Of a DNA stretch of 64,000 bases, positions 17,199 to 25,739 are shown piece by piece. The notes under the pieces were generated by a model that saw only the letters and a program-made list of their open reading frames with translations, was not told the origin of the DNA and ran no database searches. Positions within the stretch are counted from its first letter, which is position 1; every line of letters begins with the position of its first letter. The stretch is from Pseudomaricurvus alcaniphilus (GTDB taxonomy: Bacteria > Pseudomonadota > Gammaproteobacteria > Pseudomonadales > Cellvibrionaceae), in the NCBI RefSeq assembly GCF_011440395.1, contig NZ_JAAOIX010000001.1, positions 952,680 through 1,016,679 on the forward strand, given 5' to 3'. Made by a program: the position numbers and the translations under genes.

Positions 17199-20100
17199 AT
17201 GGCGGCAACCGCGGAACAGGCCGACAGCAACAGTGCATCGCTACCCCCCTGGCTCGGCGACGTTGATCAGCTGTTAGAGGAACTGCGCGGCCATCATTTC
17301 GCCATTGGCATTGGCGAGCACAGCAAGGTGTTGCTGCTACTCGACTACCTGCAAGCCGAGCAGTGCCAGCTCAGCAGTGTCGACCAGCTGGCAAGTTGGC
17401 TCGCCCCCATCATCTGCAGCACGCCGGCCCAAATTCAGCTGTTGACGCAGATACTGCACGACCGCGAGGCGCAGTACGCCATCGACCACCCGCCCCAGCC
17501 GGACCCACCTGCCCCCGCACCGCCACCCAAAAGCGGTTCGGCGTTTTCCCTGCGTTCCCTCGCCACCTTCCTGTTTTATATTGCCATAGCCGGCTTCACC
17601 GCCTACAGCATCTGGACCGGGCGCAACCAGGACCCGGTAGCCGATGCGCCGGTACAGGTTGAACAGCGCACCGAGGCCAATACCACGCAATTTGACTTCA
17701 CGCTGCCGGAAATGAACAGCAGTTACGCCATTCAAGTGGCGCTGGCGATTGCCTGCTTGGGCTTCGCCTTTGGCTATATCCGCCACCTGCGGCGCAAATT
17801 GTTAAAGCTGGCGCGCAAGGTCAGTAATCAGTCGCTGGCGGAAACACCGGTGGCCTACCACCTGGATTTCGCGCCGCTCTATACCGCCAACGAACTGAGC
17901 CATCCGCTGCAGGTATTGCGCAAGCATATCGAGGTGAATTCGCGACGGCTGGATGTCGACAAGACCATTGCCGCGACTCTGAGAGCTGGAGGCCGGGTGG
18001 TACTTAAAGAAGGTACACGGCCACAACTGCCTGAATACCTGCTGCTGACCCACCGCTCCTCGTCTCACGACCACCGCAGCGCACTCGCTGAGAACCTTAT
18101 GCAGCGCTTGCAGCGTGAACAACTGCATGTGACCCGCATGGAATACAGCGTTGATCCGCGCCGCTGCCGCGACCGCAATGGTCATGTGGTCAACCTGGCG
18201 GATATGCAGGGCGGCCTTGCGCACCAACGGCTGCTGATTATCGACGATGCCGAGCAGTTCTTCGTCCGCGGCAGCTTTCACCCCCAGCCCTGGCTCAACC
18301 TGCTGCTTCGGTGGCAGTGGGTCACCCTGTTAACCCCCAAACCCAAATCGGCGTGGGGCAAACGGGAAAGCCTGCTGGCCGACATGGGTATCCACCTGCA
18401 CAATGCCTCGCCCGCCGGCGTCAACGAACTGGCCCTGCAACTGCAGCAAGAGTCGGCACCGGCAATAGCCGCAGCAAAGTCGACTTCGCCCTTGTGGCAA
18501 CTGCTGGCCCACGAACCCCATCGCTGGATCCAGAGCCGCGCCCCACAAGCGGCAGATATCGACGCTCTGCTGGAGAGCCTGCAGCAGGATCTCAGCCCAG
18601 CGGCTTACGAGCTGTTGTGCAGCGTTGCAGTAATGCCCTTGCTTACCCCAAACCTGACGCTGTACCTGGCCCACCAATTGCGGGAGCTGGATTCATCCAC
18701 TGGTCCGCAGCCCTCGCTGGAAGAGGTGTTTGGCGAGCTGTCCCGCCTGCCCTGGCTGCAGTGCGGGTCCATGCCGGAATGGTTGCGGGTGAGACTGGTG
18801 CGGTCAATTCCCTATCAGCTGGAAGGCCGGGTCCGTGCCATCTGCAGGACCCTGGTTGCCGACAATCTGGATGAGGGCGATGCCAACCTGGTGCTCAGGC
18901 TGGCGCGGGATGAGAGCTCCAGCTGGAAGCAGATACTGGAGCGCATCTACCAACGGGACAGCGACAATGAATGGCACGATTATATTTTTCTCAGCTACCT
19001 GGGCGGCAACAAGGATCTCGACCTCGAGGTAGCGCGGGAGAGCCGGCTCGGGCAATCGGTGCTGCCGTCGTTTTCCCGGCAGGAGGTGATGGTACTGCTG
19101 GCGGGGTTGGTGCCGGCGTTATTTTTGCTGCTCAGCAACAGCTTGCTGGATAACAACCCTTTGGACGACCTAATCAAGAGCGGCCTGTCTGTTGTCGATC
19201 AGTTACTGCTTGATACTTTTGCCAATAGCAGCCTGCTATTGAATGGTTTGTACGCCTCTGTGCTGCTGATGATTGCCTCCTGGCTGCTGGCCTTCCACTT
19301 TCCGGCAGCGCTACCCAAGGCGCTGGTCAAGGTGACGGCACCACTGTGTCTTTTGTTGCAGGCCGCCGTCTGGTATCTGGACATCGCTAACCCGGGCAAA
19401 GGGCAGAATATCGGTGAGTACATGGACACCGTGGGGCAGTCGAGCCTTGCCCTCTCCACAATTGTATTGTTGTTTTTGCAACCCTGGCGCACCGATCTGA
19501 AGCCCGGTTCGGTGCATCTCACGTTTCAGCCCCGGCATTGGATCGGATTTTTCCTGGCCGGCTTGGTGTCTCTGATGTTACTTTTTTGGGCGCCAATCTG
19601 GGTCATTGTGGATTTCTGGCCAGGATGGGATGCATGGCTACTATATCAATCCATATGTCTGCCGTTTGTAGTTCCAACGCTCTATGCTTATGTCTTTCAA
19701 GGCAGCACCGGGAAAAAATCGGCGGCCGCCAGATGGTGGGCAGCGCTAACAACGCCACTGCTGTTTTTCGCTTGCACGAACCTCTTGTATGCAGTCGGTA
19801 TAGACGTGCTGCAAGAGAATTTTTCCTATTCGCAGCCCGTCATATTAATAGTCACCACCCTGCTTACCTGCCAGTACCTGCATCGCTACTTCAATACCTC
19901 AGCCCAACAGCAGTGGCTGCGTGCCGCAGCGCGAATTTTTCTACCGTGGCTTTTAGTGGCCGGCGTTGGTGTCACTTTCCTGACCGATGGCCTGTTTGGC
20001 GACATAATTATTGCTGACTTGGGTCTTGGTATCGGCATCTATCTGTGGCTGGCGGCATGGTTCGCCATCGCCGGTTTCCCGCGGGCAAATTCAGTGGCAC

Positions 20101-21893
20101 CTGAGGTACGCCGCAGCTTTATGCTATTTGGCGGCTTGTTAATTATTCTCAGTAACGGTTTCAGCGTACTTGGCAGAATCGTTGCGGATAATGTCATTGG
20201 AATAGATGTATTTACCAGCGTCGACTTCTGGAGTGTGGCCTTACTCCTGCCGCTGATTCGCATGAACTTTCCGGCGCTATTTTTAAAGGCTGAACGCACT
20301 ACAAAGTCCGATCCCGTAACATCTATCCGCAACGAAAAATTGACTCTCTGGCCCGCACTGCCACTGAGTCTTATTCCGCTGCTACCATTGGGTATCGCCG
20401 TAATTGGTGACCACTATTATGAATTATACAGTCGCGATTACAGCTATTGCTTGCTGCCCTTTGCGGCCTGGGCAGCGCTGCGCTACGGCCGCCAGGCACA
20501 CTGGCTGCTATTGCCCGGTTACCTTGGCCTGGCCTTACTGTCGTTCAGTCTGATCGGCTTAACGTTTTCGGATTTTATTGATGAAATCCAATTAAACCTG
20601 TCGTCTTTTTTGTTTCCAGCCTCACTGCTGCTTTACCTGATTGAGCGTTTCAGCAAGGATCAATCCCTGCTGGAATGCAACCGAATCAGCCCCTTCCAGT
20701 GGCTGTTTTTGTTAATCGTCATCGGCTTCAGTGGCGAGATCGGTGGCGTTGGCTGGTATGGCGATTTATTCGTATTGATATTTGCCTTGCTGATCTCCGT
20801 TAGCAACTGCAGTTTCCGTACTCCCCTGCTATTTGTGCTGGCAATTACCCTGTTCAGCGAACTGGCTTATCTAGTGTGGTGGCAGCATTCATCACCGGCT
20901 GTTTGGATTTACCCGAGTTACCACGCAGAATTTATTCTATTCACCTGCGCTTTACTCGGATTCCGCTGGTTCTGGAACCGCGCACAAACCATACAACCCA
21001 AAAATTATCTGGCGCTATTTTGCCTGCTGCTGCCATTACACATATTTAACCCCTACCTGGAGTTGACCGACAACTTCGGGATCTCATTTTATGCAGCCTA
21101 TCTATTACCTGTGCTCAGTTTTCTGTACGGACTATTTCTGCCGCTCTCCGCTCGGGCATTTCTGACCCCAGTATGGATCATTACCGTGTCAGGTTTGCTA
21201 GTATTCCTTTCTATCGGTAGGTTAAACGGCGAACTGGACCTGGGTATCCCGCTCTACTATTCCGGCGACCCGATCACAACCCTGATCGCCACCTTCTGCT
21301 ACGGCTGGTTCTTCAAGCTCGGCCAACGCTGTACGCATTTACGCGAACTAAAGGCAAGGCAGGTCGAGCGCCAGCAACAGGAGCAGCTTAACAAACTGCA
21401 AACCAGCTCCGTCGAAGTCAACGAAACCTTTCCGGCCGATGCAGGGCACATCAGCCTGGTTGCCGGCATCAGTGATTTAGGCTCCAGCGAGCGCCCCTTC
21501 CCCCTGTTTACCCGCTCGCCGTTAACAGTAAGCCTGCTGATACTGGCGCTGCTTATCTGGGGCGGCGCACAGATTAATTCCTTCACCGCAGACAACTCCA
21601 GTAACCCAACCATCCCTACGGCCCAGCCGCAAAATAACGATTCACCCGTGGAAGCTATTCCGCAGCAGCAACCACAACAACAACAGCAGCTACCTCAACA
21701 GCAAGAACCGGAGCAGCAGCAAGAACAATTACCGCGGGATTCATATCAACAACAGTCAACCCCTGAACAAGGCCAAGCCCGGAAAAAAGCCGATATATCC
21801 CAACGAAGTGAGGAAGCCAGCCCACCGATAAACCAGGAAACTGCTCCATCCGACTACAGCGAAAAAGTGCCAATGCCACCTAAACTCCTATAA
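17199..21893 (+). CDS. Giant polytopic membrane protein of the protease/MoxR operon
   Basis: This 1564-aa protein has a soluble helical N-terminus (1-100), a proline-rich linker and two membrane helices (about 120-139 and 176-196). A roughly 430-residue cytosolic block follows. It includes PEYLLLTHRSSSHDHRSALA and QRLLIIDDAEQFF, a Rossmann- or vWA-like alpha/beta pattern without a clear MIDAS, and then a helical region with LSRLPWLQCGSMPEWLR. From about 628 to 1400 there are many hydrophobic segments, by eye at least 18. A last helix near 1440-1462 precedes a Gln/Pro-rich, low-complexity tail of about 100 residues. I recall similar middle segments beside MoxR and peptidase genes in conflict-system operons. 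It probably anchors the complex and may be a membrane-perturbing effector; this is inference. Confidence 0.72.
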   Translation: MAATAEQADSNSASLPPWLGDVDQLLEELRGHHFAIGIGEHSKVLLLLDYLQAEQCQLSSVDQLASWLAPIICSTPAQIQLLTQILHDREAQYAIDHPPQPDPPAPAPPPKSGSAFSLRSLATFLFYIAIAGFTAYSIWTGRNQDPVADAPVQVEQRTEANTTQFDFTLPEMNSSYAIQVALAIACLGFAFGYIRHLRRKLLKLARKVSNQSLAETPVAYHLDFAPLYTANELSHPLQVLRKHIEVNSRRLDVDKTIAATLRAGGRVVLKEGTRPQLPEYLLLTHRSSSHDHRSALAENLMQRLQREQLHVTRMEYSVDPRRCRDRNGHVVNLADMQGGLAHQRLLIIDDAEQFFVRGSFHPQPWLNLLLRWQWVTLLTPKPKSAWGKRESLLADMGIHLHNASPAGVNELALQLQQESAPAIAAAKSTSPLWQLLAHEPHRWIQSRAPQAADIDALLESLQQDLSPAAYELLCSVAVMPLLTPNLTLYLAHQLRELDSSTGPQPSLEEVFGELSRLPWLQCGSMPEWLRVRLVRSIPYQLEGRVRAICRTLVADNLDEGDANLVLRLARDESSSWKQILERIYQRDSDNEWHDYIFLSYLGGNKDLDLEVARESRLGQSVLPSFSRQEVMVLLAGLVPALFLLLSNSLLDNNPLDDLIKSGLSVVDQLLLDTFANSSLLLNGLYASVLLMIASWLLAFHFPAALPKALVKVTAPLCLLLQAAVWYLDIANPGKGQNIGEYMDTVGQSSLALSTIVLLFLQPWRTDLKPGSVHLTFQPRHWIGFFLAGLVSLMLLFWAPIWVIVDFWPGWDAWLLYQSICLPFVVPTLYAYVFQGSTGKKSAAARWWAALTTPLLFFACTNLLYAVGIDVLQENFSYSQPVILIVTTLLTCQYLHRYFNTSAQQQWLRAAARIFLPWLLVAGVGVTFLTDGLFGDIIIADLGLGIGIYLWLAAWFAIAGFPRANSVAPEVRRSFMLFGGLLIILSNGFSVLGRIVADNVIGIDVFTSVDFWSVALLLPLIRMNFPALFLKAERTTKSDPVTSIRNEKLTLWPALPLSLIPLLPLGIAVIGDHYYELYSRDYSYCLLPFAAWAALRYGRQAHWLLLPGYLGLALLSFSLIGLTFSDFIDEIQLNLSSFLFPASLLLYLIERFSKDQSLLECNRISPFQWLFLLIVIGFSGEIGGVGWYGDLFVLIFALLISVSNCSFRTPLLFVLAITLFSELAYLVWWQHSSPAVWIYPSYHAEFILFTCALLGFRWFWNRAQTIQPKNYLALFCLLLPLHIFNPYLELTDNFGISFYAAYLLPVLSFLYGLFLPLSARAFLTPVWIITVSGLLVFLSIGRLNGELDLGIPLYYSGDPITTLIATFCYGWFFKLGQRCTHLRELKARQVERQQQEQLNKLQTSSVEVNETFPADAGHISLVAGISDLGSSERPFPLFTRSPLTVSLLILALLIWGGAQINSFTADNSSNPTIPTAQPQNNDSPVEAIPQQQPQQQQQLPQQQEPEQQQEQLPRDSYQQQSTPEQGQARKKADISQRSEEASPPINQETAPSDYSEKVPMPPKLL

Positions 21894-21896
21894 AAA

Positions 21897-21940
21897 GGGG
21901 ACGGAGGGATTATTTTTTAACCAACACGTTGGTTTCGCCG
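21897..21940. repeat. REP-like element, left-end half copy
   Basis: GGGGACGGAGGGATTATTTT is followed by AACCAAC-AC-GTTGGTT, a perfect 7-bp hairpin with a 2-nt loop. It matches the left ends at 24353 and 39264. It begins directly after the stop of the giant membrane protein and may also terminate its transcript. Confidence 0.75.
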
Positions 21941-22115
21941 GCACAACTCAACAAGAGTGATAAATCTAAACAGAGATTGTTATTGGGGCAAAAGGCATTT
22001 AATCTGCCGGGGTTATGAGAACCATACTTCATGGCAGTTCAGGGCACGTCAGGGTACAGCTGTTGTGCCTCATCCTGTCTACTATGGAGAAATTTACCTA
22101 CGGAAAGCCACCCAA

Positions 22116-23594
22116 ATGCTCATCTTTTTTATCTGCATCAGCCTGCTGGCCATCGGCTACAAGTTTTACAGCCCTTTCGTTGAAAAGCAGGCCGGGATAG
22201 ACCCCAATGCCGAGACGCCCCAAAGCCGCTTTGCCGAGGGCGTAGACTATGTGGCCACTCATCCGGTTAAAGCCTTTTTGATCCAGTTTTTAAATATTGC
22301 CGGAGTGGGACCGATTTTCGGCCCGATATTAGGTGCCTTATACGGCCCGATCGCCCTTGTGTGGATAGTGCTGGGCAATGTATTGGGTGGCGCCGTGCAC
22401 GATTATTTTTCTGGCGTAATGAGCATCAAGGAAGACGGTAAAAGTCTACCGGAAATAGCCGGGCACTATTACAACTTAGTCTTTAAAGGTTTTATGCTGA
22501 TCTTTACCGCCATGCTGCTGTTTTTTGTGGGCGTTGTATTTATTATGAGCCCCGCTGGCTTATTGAGTAACCTGGCTTATTTCCAGGACACGTTCTTTGC
22601 CAATAACACCTTTTGGGTGCTGGTAATTTTAGTTTATTACTTTTTAGCTACCTTGCTGCCCATCGATAAAATCATCACTAAATTCTACCCGGCTTTTGGT
22701 TTGCTGATGATAGTAATGACCACGCTGATTGCCGTTTCACTGCTGCTTAACGCTCCGCACTTGCCGGTAACGGGAGATTTTTTCGCCTATTTCCACGCTG
22801 ATCATGGCCATGACCTTCTGCAACCCAATCCCGATGGATTGCCCACCTGGCCGTTGCTGTTTATCACTATTACCTGTGGCGCGATAAGCGGCTTTCACTC
22901 CACCCAGGCACCAATAATTACCCGCTGCCTGACCAACGAAAAATACGTCCGCCCGGTATACTATGGCGCCATGGTATGTGAAGGCCTGGTGGGTTGCGTA
23001 TGGGCCCTGGCGGGGATTGCAGCATTCCCTGATGGCTATGGCGAACTAAAAGCCATGCTTGCTCAAGGGGGCCCAGGGTTAGTAGTTAACCATATTGCCA
23101 GCAGCTATTTGGGCGTGCTGGGCGGCGTTATGGCGATCATCGCCGTGGCGGTATTCCCTATTACCTCAGGCGATACTGCATTTCGCTCCCTGCGTTTGAC
23201 GGTGGTCGACGCGTTTAACATTCCCCAGAGCGTACGCAATCGCTTGTTATTAGCGCTGCCTATTCTCACCATTGCTTATTTTATGACCAAGCTGGATTTC
23301 ACTGTAATTTGGCGTTACTTCGCCTTTTCCAATATGTTGCTGTCGACCAGTGTGTTGTGGCTGGCCACTAAATACTTGTTCGACCGGGGCACCTTCCATT
23401 GGGTCGCCAGCGTACCTGCGGTGATCGCGACCTGCGTAACACTTTCATATATTTCAACCGCGGCCATCGGCTTGAACCTATCCCCTGATTTGGCGCAACC
23501 TATTGGTGCTGGTGTGGCGGTTATTGGTTTTATCGGGCTGGTATTTTTCCACAAACGCCACAACGGGCAACAGCCTTCAAACGCTACCACATAA
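22116..23594 (+). CDS. Carbon starvation CstA family transporter (short form)
   Basis: The start chosen is ATG 22116 (MLIFFICISLLAIGYKFY), giving 492 aa. The upstream in-frame extension to 21957 has no membrane or family character. The protein is a polytopic inner-membrane transporter with the CstA segments FLNIAGVGPIFGPILGALYGP and GNVLGGAVHDYFSGV near the start and ISGFHSTQAPIITRC in the middle. E. coli CstA and BtsT are about 700 aa. This one lacks the long C-terminal portion but belongs to a recognised shorter branch. CstA proteins import peptides or pyruvate; which applies here cannot be told. Monocistronic. Confidence 0.88.
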   Translation: MLIFFICISLLAIGYKFYSPFVEKQAGIDPNAETPQSRFAEGVDYVATHPVKAFLIQFLNIAGVGPIFGPILGALYGPIALVWIVLGNVLGGAVHDYFSGVMSIKEDGKSLPEIAGHYYNLVFKGFMLIFTAMLLFFVGVVFIMSPAGLLSNLAYFQDTFFANNTFWVLVILVYYFLATLLPIDKIITKFYPAFGLLMIVMTTLIAVSLLLNAPHLPVTGDFFAYFHADHGHDLLQPNPDGLPTWPLLFITITCGAISGFHSTQAPIITRCLTNEKYVRPVYYGAMVCEGLVGCVWALAGIAAFPDGYGELKAMLAQGGPGLVVNHIASSYLGVLGGVMAIIAVAVFPITSGDTAFRSLRLTVVDAFNIPQSVRNRLLLALPILTIAYFMTKLDFTVIWRYFAFSNMLLSTSVLWLATKYLFDRGTFHWVASVPAVIATCVTLSYISTAAIGLNLSPDLAQPIGAGVAVIGFIGLVFFHKRHNGQQPSNATT

Positions 23595-23646
23595 TGTGGG
23601 GCAATCAGCGTTAGCTAACAGCCTGGACATGGGGTTTTGCGGGTCG

Positions 23647-23949
23647 CTACTGGTCAGGTTTGTTTTCCTGATGCTCTGAGTCCAGCGTTTGAATCTGTTG
23701 AATGATGCTGATCAGTTTTTTTCCTGTTGGCGTTAATGAATACTCCGTGCGCGGCGGAACCTCCGGATAACTTTTTTTGGACAGCAATCCGTAAACCGTT
23801 AACTTGCGCAACCGCTCCGACAACACCTTGGTTGAAATTCCCGGGATATGGCGTTCCAACACACCGGGGCGATTGACACCCGAGTCAATCGCCAGCAAGA
23901 CCGACACTGACCACTTGCAACCGACAACCTCTTCAAGTTTCCGATACAC
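23647..23949 (-). CDS. HxlR family winged-helix transcriptional regulator
   Basis: This small HTH protein (100 aa from GTG 23949) is typical of HxlR: CKWSVSVLLAI, then ISTKVLSERLRKL as recognition helix and YGLLSKKSYPEVPPRTEYSLTPTGKKL as the wing. The usual N-terminus is longer. The frame continues upstream through SANRS with no ATG, and a strong AAGGAG Shine-Dalgarno lies just before in-frame ATT/ATC codons at about 23968-23973. A non-canonical ATT or ATC start is therefore possible. It is transcribed divergently from the CPVC thiol protein gene and probably regulates it, as redox-linked HxlR proteins often do. Confidence 0.87.
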   Translation of the reverse strand: MYRKLEEVVGCKWSVSVLLAIDSGVNRPGVLERHIPGISTKVLSERLRKLTVYGLLSKKSYPEVPPRTEYSLTPTGKKLISIIQQIQTLDSEHQENKPDQ

Positions 23950-24108
23950 ACTTCTGTTGGCAGAGATAATTTTTCTCCTTATTTTTCAGCAAAATACACC
24001 ATTTCCTGCCTACCCCACCTCTTGGTTCCCGCTTGTTCAGAAACGGCGCTGGCAGTACTGTTTGGGTGTGCGCACAACAACGTCTAACCTAGCACCTGGA
24101 GAATTATC

Positions 24109-24345
24109 ATGAAAGTAAAAGCTGTTTTCTATCACGCTGGATGCCCTGTATGTGTGGCCGCAGAGACGAACCTGGCAAAGGCAATTGATACTTCTCGCTA
24201 TGACGTGGAAATCGTCCATCTCGGCAAGGACAGCACCCGCATTAGCGAAGCCGAATCCGCAGGTATCAAATCCGTACCCGCGCTACTGCTGGACGGATCG
24301 CCATTCCATATCAATTTTGGCGCCAACCTGGCAGACCTGAAGTAG
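24109..24345 (+). CDS. Small thioredoxin/glutaredoxin-like protein with CPVC motif
   Basis: This 78-aa cytosolic protein starts KVKAVFYHAGCPVCVAAE, with a redox-active CPVC (residues 12-15) at the first strand-helix junction. A cis-proline-type segment SVPALLLDG follows near residues 56-64, as in thioredoxin-fold proteins. GAGAATTATC precedes the ATG. It is divergent from the HxlR regulator gene. It probably reduces or senses disulfides or reactive electrophiles. The partner is unknown. Confidence 0.82.
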   Translation: MKVKAVFYHAGCPVCVAAETNLAKAIDTSRYDVEIVHLGKDSTRISEAESAGIKSVPALLLDGSPFHINFGANLADLK

Positions 24346-24352
24346 TTATAAA

Positions 24353-24436
24353 GGGGACGGAGGGATTATTTTTTAACCAACAAGCTGGTTTTGCCCTGGC
24401 GATTGGCTACTATTTAATCCCTCCGTCCCGTTTTAC
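24353..24436. repeat. REP-like element, complete copy with both ends
   Basis: This is the reference copy. A left end GGGGACGGAGGGATTATTTT with the hairpin AACCAACAAGCTGGTT is followed about 20 bp later by the right end GGCGATTGGCTACTATTTAAT and CCCTCCGTCCCG. The outer 15 bp at the two ends are inverted repeats of each other. Size and layout resemble REP doublets or the ends of small non-autonomous elements. No transposase is encoded. Confidence 0.75.
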
Positions 24437-24639
24437 GTCCCGTTTTACGACGCGCTCCGCTCCGTGCGCCACTACCGGTGCCGACACCATCCTCCGGCCA
24501 CAGGACCGAATCAATCCGACTTTTCTGGGATGTCGCCGACGAATGGGGTAAGCTAAAAGAACACCAACAAAAGCACAGACACGTGGCAGGGGGACAGGAA
24601 TGACTCGCAGACACTCGTGGATTGCCGGGGAGAAAGCCC

Positions 24640-25134
24640 ATGCCCGGTGATACGCTCCGGTCCGCGCGTCACACGCTGAGCGTCGTCGTGACCCTGTCGG
24701 GAATCTGGCTGCTGAACTCCGGCCACTACACGCCCTTAATCCTGGGACTGGGCCTGCTGTCGGTGTTATTCGTAACCTGGCTGCTGCACCGCATGGACGT
24801 GATTGACCACGAGTCCCAGCCGACCCAGTTTACCCTGCGCATCTTTCCCTACTACACCTGGCTGCTCTACCAGATCCTGCTCGCCAACCTGACCCTGATC
24901 AAACACATCTGGCTGGGCCGTGGCAGCCTCAGCCCGGTACTGGCCTATGTCCAGGCCAGCCAGAAAACCGATATCGGCCGCGTCACCTACGCCAACTCTA
25001 TCACCCTGACTCCCGGCACCGTCACCATCGACGTCCGCGGCAATCGCCTGCTGGTGCATGCCCTCACTAAACAGGGTTTCGACGAACTCAACCGCGGCGC
25101 TATGGACCGCCGGGTGACGGAGCTGGAAGGATGA
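24640..25134 (+). CDS. mnhE: Na+/H+ antiporter subunit E (MnhE/MrpE)
   Basis: ATG 24640 has GGGGAG 7 nt upstream and is preferred over TTG 24622, giving 164 aa. Two or three N-terminal membrane helices (about 10-50 and 70-90) precede a cytosolic domain with the MrpE signature TYANSITLTPGTVTIDV near 115-131. MrpE is a small structural subunit of multi-subunit cation/proton antiporters. It is the first gene of the operon and overlaps mnhF by 4 bp (ATGA). About 290 bp of non-coding DNA lies upstream, partly the REP-like repeat. Confidence 0.93.
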   Translation: MPGDTLRSARHTLSVVVTLSGIWLLNSGHYTPLILGLGLLSVLFVTWLLHRMDVIDHESQPTQFTLRIFPYYTWLLYQILLANLTLIKHIWLGRGSLSPVLAYVQASQKTDIGRVTYANSITLTPGTVTIDVRGNRLLVHALTKQGFDELNRGAMDRRVTELEG

Positions 25135-25382
25135 TGCTGATCGCTGCAGCCGCCGCGCTGCTGGTGGTGATGGCTCTGGCGCTGCTGCGGGCGCTGCTGG
25201 GGCCGACCATCTACGACCGCATACTGGCGGTCAATATCTTCGGCACCAAAACGGTATTGCTGATCGCCGTGGTGGGCTTTCTCTACGGGCGCCCCGAATT
25301 TCTCGACATCGCCATCGTCTACGCGCTGATCAATTTTATCAGCATGATGGGCGTGCTGCGGTTTTTACATTCCGAAACCTGA
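25131..25382 (+). CDS. mnhF: Na+/H+ antiporter subunit F (MnhF/MrpF)
   Basis: This 83-aa protein has three membrane helices and the family motif LRALLGPTIYDRILAVNIFGT near residues 20-40, then FLDIAIVYALINFISMMGVLRF. Its length is normal for MrpF. The ATGA overlap with mnhE indicates translational coupling. In Mrp complexes this subunit helps form the ion path near MrpE and MrpG. Confidence 0.93.
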   Translation: MMLIAAAAALLVVMALALLRALLGPTIYDRILAVNIFGTKTVLLIAVVGFLYGRPEFLDIAIVYALINFISMMGVLRFLHSET

Positions 25383-25392
25383 CACGAGGACT

Positions 25393-25725
25393 ATGGAACA
25401 GACACTGGAGGTGGTTGTGGGTGGATTGCTGCTACTGGGGAGCTTGCTGATGCTCACCGGGGCGATCGGCGTGCTGCGCTTCCCCGACCTCTACACCCGC
25501 ATGCACGCCGCCAGCGTGACCGACACCATGGCGGCGCTGTGCATTCTGTTGGCGCTGATGCTGCTGGCCGGCTGGTCGCTGGTCACCGCCAAGTTGCTGT
25601 TCGTGTTGATTTTCCTGTTGTTCACCGCCCCGGTGTCCAGTCACGCCCTGGCCAAATCGGCCTACAGCAGTGGCCTGATGCCGCTGGGAAAGAACCAGTC
25701 GGGAAGTGACTCATCGACTGGATAA
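25393..25725 (+). CDS. mnhG: Na+/H+ antiporter subunit G (MnhG/MrpG)
   Basis: This 110-aa protein has three hydrophobic helices. The MrpG signature GAIGVLRFPDLYTRMHAASVTDT lies near 24-46, and the family C-terminal FTAPVSSHALAKSAY near 78-92. It starts 10 bp after mnhF with GAGGACT before the ATG. It is a standard small subunit of the antiporter. Confidence 0.94.
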   Translation: MEQTLEVVVGGLLLLGSLLMLTGAIGVLRFPDLYTRMHAASVTDTMAALCILLALMLLAGWSLVTAKLLFVLIFLLFTAPVSSHALAKSAYSSGLMPLGKNQSGSDSSTG

Positions 25726-25739
25726 TCGACTTCGCCCTG

